NCBI GenBank assembly: GCA_035291605.1
Contig: DATDRS010000355.1
Span: 1 to 11,585, forward strand
Source of the DNA: DATDRS01 sp035291605
GTDB taxonomy: Bacteria; Chloroflexota; Anaerolineae; Anaerolineales; UBA6663
DNA: 11,585 bases
Reading direction: 5' to 3'
Shown here: piece by piece, positions 6,503 to 11,585 of the stretch
How positions within the stretch are numbered: position 1 is the first letter of the stretch
Layout: the number at the start of each line of letters is the position of its first letter
Notes under the pieces: generated by a model
Seen by the model: the letters and a program-made list of their open reading frames with translations, nothing else
Database searches by the model: none
What the model was told of the DNA's origin: nothing
Made by a program: the position numbers and the translations under genes

Positions 6503-7932
6503 GCAACGACCCTCGCGAAACGGCCTTCGAAGATTGCAGGCGGCAAATCCTCGCCGGGGCCAGCCTTGACGAGGCCATCGCGCGCTACTCGCAGTGGGCT
6601 GACGAGTTGAAACCCCGCCTCGAAGCCGCCCTGGCGGCGCGGGCGCTGGCGGCGGATATCCACGTGCCCGCCGAAGCGCAGGCGCGCAGCAAGGCTCGCT
6701 TCCTGGCCGAGGTGAGAAAGCAGGCGCGCCCCCGACGCCTATTCCTCTTCGGCGGGCTGTGGCTGCCTCGGCGCCGCGCTTCCGTCGCGCTGGCGACCTT
6801 TTTCAGCCTGATCGTCGCGACCTTCGGGACGCTCGCCGCCGCGGCGCAATCCCTGCCGGGCGATGTCCTGTACCCGGTCAAAATCGCCGCCGAGCAGACG
6901 CGCCTCCTGCTGGTCAGCGCGCCCGCCCAACGGCTCGAATTAGAACAATCCTTTGATCGCAACCGCGCTCAGGAAGTGGAAACCCTTTCGCAACAGGGGC
7001 GCACGGTCGAGGTTAGATTCGCCGGGACGCTCACGCAGGACGAGGCAGGCGCGTGGCGGGTAGCCGGCATCCGCACGATCATCCCGCCAGCCCTGCTGGC
7101 GAGCGTGCCCCTCGCCCCGGGTCTCTATGTGGAGGTAAGCGGTGTCCTGCAAGCGGACGGCGCGGTGCTGGCCCAAACGATTGAAATCCGTGAAACCGAG
7201 TTCACCGGCCAGCTCGAGTCGTTCACTGGCGACCTGTGGGTCGTGAGCGGGCTGAGCGTGACCCTCACGCCCGAGACCGAGGTGCTCGGCGCGCCCGTCG
7301 CAGGGGCCAGGGTGCGCGTGCATGCCGTCGTGCTCGGGGATGGCTCGCTGCAGGCCCGCGAGTTGGAAGTCCTGGCCACGCCCGCCATTGCTACGACGAC
7401 GCCGCGCACGACGACAGCCGCAGAGCCGAGCGAGACGCCCGAACCAGAAGTCACCTCCGCGACCAATCCAACGCCGGAGGAAGTCGAGACGCGCGAACCG
7501 ACGCGCACGCCAGAACCCTCGGAGACGCACGAGCCCACGCGCACACCTGAGCCAACCGAACAGCGTGAGCCATCCCGGACGCCTCAGCCCACGCGCACAC
7601 TGGAACCTTCGCGCACGCCGGAGCCGACCGAAATCCGCACGGAGACGGAGACGCCCGAACCGCGCGAAACCGGCGGAGCGACGGAGGCGCCCGAATCAAC
7701 GCATACGCCTGAACCGAGCCGGACGGCGGAGCCTTCTCGGACACCTGAGCCCACGCGGGTTGAAGAGCCATCCCGGACGCCGGAGCCGACGCAGCCTCCC
7801 GAGCCGACCCGGACGCCTGAACCGACCCACCCTTCAGAATCTACTCACACACCGGGGGCATCGCAGACTCTGGAGCCTTCGGACACGCCGGAGCCACCAC
7901 ACACCCCGCAGACGACCAGCGAGTCGCCGTAA
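6499..7932 (+). CDS. Membrane anti-sigma protein with DUF5667/DUF5666-like domains and TPEPT tail
   Basis: This is a 477-residue partner of the ECF sigma factor, overlapping it by 4 nt (ATGA). Residues 1-90 are cytoplasmic and charged, with a helical segment (FEDCRRQILAGASLDEAIARY) likely to bind the sigma factor. A single membrane segment lies at about 94-116. Just outside comes QSLPGDVLYPVK (117-128), the signature of DUF5667-type domains, followed by an amphipathic helix to about 165. Two DUF5666-like beta domains follow at about 171-230 and 234-293. From 310 to the end the protein is a degenerate Thr/Pro/Glu repeat (SRTPEPT, HEPTRTPEP and the like). The architecture mirrors the lipoprotein at 4671, suggesting that both reach the same surface layer. 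How the signal is sensed is unknown. No protease site can be recognised. A terminator follows at 7983. Confidence 0.85.
   Translation: MSNDPRETAFEDCRRQILAGASLDEAIARYSQWADELKPRLEAALAARALAADIHVPAEAQARSKARFLAEVRKQARPRRLFLFGGLWLPRRRASVALATFFSLIVATFGTLAAAAQSLPGDVLYPVKIAAEQTRLLLVSAPAQRLELEQSFDRNRAQEVETLSQQGRTVEVRFAGTLTQDEAGAWRVAGIRTIIPPALLASVPLAPGLYVEVSGVLQADGAVLAQTIEIRETEFTGQLESFTGDLWVVSGLSVTLTPETEVLGAPVAGARVRVHAVVLGDGSLQARELEVLATPAIATTTPRTTTAAEPSETPEPEVTSATNPTPEEVETREPTRTPEPSETHEPTRTPEPTEQREPSRTPQPTRTLEPSRTPEPTEIRTETETPEPRETGGATEAPESTHTPEPSRTAEPSRTPEPTRVEEPSRTPEPTQPPEPTRTPEPTHPSESTHTPGASQTLEPSDTPEPPHTPQTTSESP
7426..7929 (+). repeat. Degenerate TPEPT coding repeat
   Basis: About 500 bp encode irregular repeats built on (S/T)RTPEPT with variable 6-12-residue spacing. 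They are less regular than the 36-bp units at 5232 but have the same composition, so they may be an older, more diverged array of the same kind. Confidence 0.8.
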
Positions 7933-7982
7933 ACGCTAGCTCGGGGCGACTGAACAGACGCGGCCCATTTCAAACATTTCAG

Positions 7983-8019
7983 AGACCTGTCAGGTTTTGG
8001 AAGCCCGACAGGTCTTTTT
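7983..8019 (+). terminator. Rho-independent terminator after the anti-sigma gene
   Basis: AGACCTGTC (7983-7991) pairs perfectly with GACAGGTCT (8007-8015), with a 15-nt loop, and is followed directly by a run of five T (8015-8019). It lies 50 nt after the stop at 7932 and separates the sigma operon from the ATPase gene. The left arm also contains a near-palindromic ACCTGTCAGGT, so it may be a copy of a dispersed repeat used as a terminator. Confidence 0.8.
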
Positions 8020-8050
8020 GCTTTCGTAGTAATATACTGGGCGCAGGTCT

Positions 8051-8073
8051 TTGGGATTTGAGAATTGGGATTT
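8051..8073 (+). repeat. Short direct repeat TTGGGATTT x2 upstream of the ATPase gene
   Basis: TTGGGATTT occurs at 8051-8059 and again at 8065-8073, a 14-nt period, in an A/T-rich patch unlike the surrounding GC-rich DNA. It forms the leader of the ATPase gene and its second copy supplies the only purine-rich stretch that could act as a ribosome-binding site. Confidence 0.6.
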
Positions 8074-8079
8074 ATCACC

Positions 8080-10563
8080 ATGTTCACCCTTGGCAAACTC
8101 TTCGACGTACACACTCACACACTGAAGGACGATCTCCTGCGCTACGACCCCGACGACCTCACCACGCACGCGGTCTGCGTAGGCATGACGGGCAGCGGCA
8201 AGACCGGCCTGTGCATTGACCTGCTCGAAGAGGCCGCGCTCGCCGGGATCCCCGCCATCCTCATTGACCCCAAAGGCGATGTCGCCAACCTGCTGCTGCA
8301 ATTCCCCGAACTCAAGCCGGAGGATTTGCAGCCCTGGGCCAACGTGGACGACGCCCGCCGCGCGAAACTGACCATCGAAGAATACGCGGCGAAGAGGGCC
8401 GGAGAGTGGAAGGCCGGCCTGGCGCAGTGGGGCCTCGGTCTGGAGAATATCCGCAAGCTCAAAGACTCCGTCGAGTGTACGGTCTACACCCCCGGCTCCG
8501 ACGCGGGCCGCCCGGTGAGCGTCCTCAAATCGCTCGAAGCGCCTGGCCTGGCGTGGGACGAGAACCAGGAAGTCCTGCGCGAGCGCATCTCCGGCCTGTG
8601 CGCCGCGCTCCTCGGCCTCATCGGCGTCGAGGCCGACCCAGTGAAGTCGCGCGAGCACATCCTGCTCGCCAACATCTTCGAGCACGCGTGGAAATCCGGT
8701 CAGCCGCTCGACCTGGCTGCGCTCATCGCGCACGTGCAAAGCCCGCCCTTCCCCAGGCTCGGCGTGTTCGAGGTCGAGCGCTTCTATCCCGAAAAAGACC
8801 GGATGGAACTGGCGCTGGCGCTCAACGCCATCGTCGCTGCGCCCGCGTTCCAGGCGTGGATCAACGGCGAGCCGCTCGACATCCCCGCGCTCCTCCGCAC
8901 GCCCGAGGGCAAACCGCGCTGCTCCATCTTCTACGTCGCGCACCTCACCGAGGCCGAGCGCATGTTCTTCATCGCCCTCCTGCTGGAGCAGGTCGGCGCC
9001 TGGCTGCGCGGGCAGCCGGGCACGACCTCACTTCGCGCCCTCCTTTACTTCGACGAAGTCTTCGGCTACTTCCCGCCCTACCCGCACAACCCGCCGACCA
9101 AAGCCCCACTCCTGCGGCTGCTCAAGCAGGCGCGCGCCTTCGGCCTGGGCGTCGTGCTCGTCACACAAAACCCCGGCGACCTCGACTACAAGGGCCTCAC
9201 TAACGCCGGGACGTGGTTCATCGGCAAGCTCCAGACGGAGCGCGACAAGGCCCGCCTGCTCGAAGGCCTCGAAACCATTTCCACCTCGGCCCGCTCGATG
9301 CTCGACACCTCGAAACTCGATAAACTCATCTCCTCCCTCGCCCCGCGCACCTTCCTGCTGCACAACGTCCACGCAGCCTCACCCGTCGTCTTCCAGACGC
9401 GCTGGGCCATGTCGTACCTCGCCGGGCCGTTGACGCGTGAGCAGATTCGCGTCCTCAGTCCGAGGTTGGAAGTTGGCAGTCAGACGGGGGAGGTCGGAAG
9501 GCCTCAATCAGCCGCCGTTGTGCCTTTGACCTCCGGCCTCCGGCCTCTGACCTCCAACCTCTCACTTCCAACCTCCATTCCCCAATACTTCCTCCCGGCC
9601 TCCCGCTCGATTGAGGACGCCGTCGCCCACTGGCGCGAGACGACCGGCAGCAGGCGCGCGCAGTTTGGCCAGGGCATTGAGCTTGTCTATCACCCGGCGC
9701 TCTTCGCGCAGGTCGTCGTCCGCTATTTCTCCCCCAAGGCAAATGTGAACGAAGATCGGCGCCTGGCCTTCCTGGTGAGAGAGATGCAACCGGGAGGCGC
9801 GCCGCACTGGGGTGAGCATCCAGCGCAGCCGCTGGCCCCGGCCTCGCTGTCCCGGACCCCGCCCTCCGGGGGGAGGCTGAACCCCGATTTGCCCCCCGGC
9901 CTCGCCGACCCAAAGAAACTCGCCGCGTGGCAAAAAGACCTGGTGACCTACCTCTACCGCACGGCGGACTTCACGCTGCACCACAACCCCACGCTCAAAC
10001 TGTACTCGCGCCCCGGCCAGTCGTTCGAAGAATTCCGCGCCGCCTGCCAGCGCACCGCCGAGGCCAAACGCGCCGAGGAGATCGAAAAAGTCCGCGCGCG
10101 TTACGACAAAAAGATTGACGCGCTGGAAGACAAACTCTTCGCCGAACAGCACGACCTGGCCCAGGACCAGAAAGAACTCGAAGCGCGCGAGGCCGAGTCG
10201 CGCTGGACATCCGTCGAGAACATCGTCGGCATCGCGCTGGGGCGCAGTCCACACCGGATGTTCTCGACCTCGGCGACCAAGAAACGCCTGGCCCAGCGGG
10301 CCAAAGACGAGGTCGCCGCCTCCCAGCTCACGATCGCCAATCTCGAATCTCAAATCGCTAATCTCAAAACAGAGGCCCAATCCATCTTCCAAACCGCCAT
10401 TGACAAATGGAACGCCGCCGCGCACGCGGAGCGTATCCACCCCTTGCGCCTCACCCCGAAACGCTCCGATATCCTCGTCGAAATCTTCGGCATCGGCTGG
10501 CTGCCGCACTGGCAGGTTGAAGCGGACGGCGCGCCGATCGAGATTCCAGCGTTTGCGCCCTAG
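8080..10563 (+). CDS. HerA/VirB4-like ATP-binding protein with coiled-coil C-terminus
   Basis: This is an 827-residue P-loop ATPase of the HerA/FtsK/VirB4 type, measured from ATG 8080; TTG 8065 upstream lies in a repeat and is less likely. Walker A is GMTGSGKTG at 35-43, DPKGDVANLL follows at 63-72, Walker B is LLYFDEV at 321-327, and VTQNPGDLDYKGLTNAG at 361-377 is the sensor-like strand seen in HerA-type proteins. These motors usually form hexamers that move DNA or act with nucleases. After the motor, residues 461-499 look like an in-frame repeat insertion. Another Pro/Gly-rich patch lies at about 585-608. Residues 655-770 are charged and predicted coiled coil, and a short conserved-looking domain ends the protein (LTPKRSDILVEIFGIGWLPHW). 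It has no nuclease or Sir2 partner alongside, so membership of a HerA defence system is not supported. The substrate is unknown. Confidence 0.85.
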   Translation: MFTLGKLFDVHTHTLKDDLLRYDPDDLTTHAVCVGMTGSGKTGLCIDLLEEAALAGIPAILIDPKGDVANLLLQFPELKPEDLQPWANVDDARRAKLTIEEYAAKRAGEWKAGLAQWGLGLENIRKLKDSVECTVYTPGSDAGRPVSVLKSLEAPGLAWDENQEVLRERISGLCAALLGLIGVEADPVKSREHILLANIFEHAWKSGQPLDLAALIAHVQSPPFPRLGVFEVERFYPEKDRMELALALNAIVAAPAFQAWINGEPLDIPALLRTPEGKPRCSIFYVAHLTEAERMFFIALLLEQVGAWLRGQPGTTSLRALLYFDEVFGYFPPYPHNPPTKAPLLRLLKQARAFGLGVVLVTQNPGDLDYKGLTNAGTWFIGKLQTERDKARLLEGLETISTSARSMLDTSKLDKLISSLAPRTFLLHNVHAASPVVFQTRWAMSYLAGPLTREQIRVLSPRLEVGSQTGEVGRPQSAAVVPLTSGLRPLTSNLSLPTSIPQYFLPASRSIEDAVAHWRETTGSRRAQFGQGIELVYHPALFAQVVVRYFSPKANVNEDRRLAFLVREMQPGGAPHWGEHPAQPLAPASLSRTPPSGGRLNPDLPPGLADPKKLAAWQKDLVTYLYRTADFTLHHNPTLKLYSRPGQSFEEFRAACQRTAEAKRAEEIEKVRARYDKKIDALEDKLFAEQHDLAQDQKELEAREAESRWTSVENIVGIALGRSPHRMFSTSATKKRLAQRAKDEVAASQLTIANLESQIANLKTEAQSIFQTAIDKWNAAAHAERIHPLRLTPKRSDILVEIFGIGWLPHWQVEADGAPIEIPAFAP
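9462..9577 (+). repeat. In-frame inverted-repeat insert within the ATPase gene
   Basis: GAGGTTGGAAGT (9462-9473) is repeated in inverted form as ACTTCCAACCTC at 9564-9575. Between them lies low-complexity DNA with repeated TGACCTCC and GGCCTCC words. The segment encodes a Ser/Thr/Pro/Leu-rich stretch of about 38 residues that fits neither the motor nor the coiled-coil part. It keeps the reading frame. It resembles a small non-autonomous palindromic element absorbed into the gene. Confidence 0.6.
10333..10365 (+). repeat. 21-bp heptad duplication in the coiled coil
   Basis: ATCGCCAATCTC (10333-10344) recurs as ATCGCTAATCTC (10354-10365), 11 of 12 identical at a 21-nt spacing, encoding IANLESQ-IANLKTE. 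The spacing equals one heptad, so the duplication preserves the coiled coil. Confidence 0.6.
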
Positions 10564-10745
10564 CGGCTTAAGACCGGCTAGACGCGCGAATCCTGGCGAC
10601 GTTTTCTCCGTTATACCATTCAGGGGCGGGTCGGTTCATCTTCTAAAGCCGTAGGCTCGATTGGCGAACTCGAATCTTTTTGGGCGTGTTACCGTTATGC
10701 CTGGTAAGAGAGCTACATTCACTTTCATCCCGGCGAGGCAATCCC

Positions 10746-11312
10746 ATGGTTGATCCGGCCAGCGCGCAGGACTCTGACCTGGCGGCCCTCGCCCGGCGAG
10801 GCGATGTGAACGCGATTGGCGCATTGTACGACCGGCATCACGAGGCCCTGTTCCGCTATATCTGGTCGAGGGTCGGGGAGCGGGAGACGGCTGAAGACAT
10901 GACGGGCGAGGTGTTTACGCGCATGCTCGCGGCGCTGCCGCGCTATCAACCGACGGCGACGCCCTTCCGGGCCTGGCTTTACCGCATCGCCCATAACCTG
11001 GTGGTGGATCACTACCGGAAGGAAGGCGGCCGCACGTTTCTGTCCCTCGATCAGGCCGAGGCGCAGAGCGACGAGGCCGGCGACCTGAACCTTATCGTCG
11101 AATGGAATCTGACCATCGAGCAGGTGCACCATGCGCTGGCCAGGCTGGATGAGGCGCAACGCGAGGTTGTGTCGTTGAGATTCTTGAGCGGGCTGTCGCT
11201 GCAGGAAGTCGCAGCGGCCCTGGAGAAATCCGAAGGAGCGATTAAGGCGCTCCAGCATCGGGGCCTGGCCGCTTTGCGCCGGGCGCTCGTCGAAATGCAG
11301 ATATCCCCATGA
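10746..11312 (+). CDS. Second ECF-type RNA polymerase sigma factor
   Basis: This 188-residue ECF sigma factor has region 2 at about 24-92 (ALYDRHHEALFRYIWSRVG, ETAEDMTGEVFTRML, FRAWLYRIAHNLVVDHYRK) and region 4 at about 128-182 with the helix-turn-helix LQEVAAALEKSEGAIKALQHRG. I chose ATG 10746 because GGCGAGG lies about 8 nt upstream and the protein then begins at the usual distance from region 2; a longer reading from 10680 only adds non-conserved residues. Its end overlaps the next gene as ATGA. It differs clearly from the sigma factor at 5864 in sequence, so the two are separate members rather than a recent duplicate. The 182 nt before it contain no gene and presumably its promoter, which I cannot pinpoint. 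Confidence 0.92.
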   Translation: MVDPASAQDSDLAALARRGDVNAIGALYDRHHEALFRYIWSRVGERETAEDMTGEVFTRMLAALPRYQPTATPFRAWLYRIAHNLVVDHYRKEGGRTFLSLDQAEAQSDEAGDLNLIVEWNLTIEQVHHALARLDEAQREVVSLRFLSGLSLQEVAAALEKSEGAIKALQHRGLAALRRALVEMQISP

Positions 11313-11585
11313 ACGAGACTGATACACACGATTGGCTGCAAGAACGATTGGCGCGGATCGAAGCCGGCGAGACGCTCGAAGCGGTCCTGGCTGATTTGCC
11401 GGCCGAAGAAGCCGGCCTGGTGCAATTGGCCGCCGCGCTCAAATCCGTTGCGTATCCTGGCCGGGAAGCGAGCCTGGTCTCCGCCCAGCGCCGGGAACTA
11501 TTGCGCGCTGCTCAGAAAGGAAAAACCATGACGATTCAACCTGACCCCGCGGACGCCGGAGGAACCCGAACACGCTGGGGATTAC
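11309..11585 (+). CDS. Probable anti-sigma protein, 3' end missing
   Basis: The frame starts at ATG 11309, overlapping the sigma stop by 4 nt (ATGA), and stays open to the end of the window, giving 92 residues. The visible part begins MNETDTHDWLQERL and is charged and helical (ARIEAGETLEAVLADLPAEEAGLVQLAAALKSV), resembling in style and position the cytoplasmic sigma-binding part of the anti-sigma at 6499, including the 'GETLEAVLADLP' counterpart of 'GASLDEAIARYS'. No membrane segment has been reached yet. The assignment rests mainly on its position behind an ECF sigma gene. Confidence 0.75.
   Translation, partial: MNETDTHDWLQERLARIEAGETLEAVLADLPAEEAGLVQLAAALKSVAYPGREASLVSAQRRELLRAAQKGKTMTIQPDPADAGGTRTRWGL

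Noticed and set aside
8080..10563. HerA-Sir2 or HerA-nuclease defence system
   Set aside because: The ATPase is flanked by a terminator and an ECF sigma gene; no Sir2, nuclease or other defence partner is present in the window.
10561..10580. Terminator after the ATPase gene
   Set aside because: The possible TAGC...GCTA stem is short and bulged and has no T run after it.

Overview
The window is GC-rich with dense coding, and every gene I can support lies on the + strand. The gene content suggests a chromosomal segment of a Chloroflexota bacterium, probably Anaerolineae-like. The signs are ECF sigma factors paired with anti-sigma proteins that carry PLPGD..YPVK and DUF5666-type domains, lipoproteins with long Thr-Pro-Glu tails, and A/T-richer low-complexity repeats scattered in and between genes. 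This taxonomic call is an inference from gene style, not a database match.

Layout. (1) 1-1212: the 3' part of a SWIM zinc-finger protein, cut by the window edge. (2) 1222-2617: a retron, the most interesting element here. A 143-nt structured region (1222-1364) has long pairing arms (a1/a2), a candidate branching guanosine in a TTAGC context, an msr-like hairpin and a 13-bp msd-like hairpin. It sits directly in front of a reverse transcriptase with the retron hallmarks NAQPH, YADD and VTG. The RT has an unusual basic N-terminal extension and no recognised effector gene beside it. (3) 2627-3418: an inositol-monophosphatase-family enzyme, starting 9 nt after the RT stop. (4) 3459-4550: an exported phospholipase-D-like lipoprotein with two HKD motifs. 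(5) 4551-4670: a leader made of three nested inverted repeats, the outermost covering the Shine-Dalgarno sequence of the next gene. (6) 4671-5759: a DUF5666-like lipoprotein with fourteen 12-residue TPEPTE-type repeats. (7) 5864-7932: an ECF sigma factor overlapping (ATGA) its anti-sigma protein, whose outer part again has DUF5666-like domains and a TPEPT-rich tail. (8) 8080-10563: a HerA/VirB4-like ATPase with a coiled-coil C-terminal part and an in-frame inverted-repeat insert. (9) 10746-11585: a second ECF sigma/anti-sigma pair, the anti-sigma cut by the window end.

How the parts may work together. The retron RT should convert its upstream RNA into a branched msDNA. Retrons usually protect against phage through a partner toxin. 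Here the only close partner by position is the phosphatase gene, so the retron is either RT-only, uses its N-terminal extension, or has an unrecognised partner. The lipoprotein and the first sigma/anti-sigma pair share the same outer-domain architecture and probably form one envelope-sensing module. No tRNA, rRNA, CRISPR array or transposase was found.
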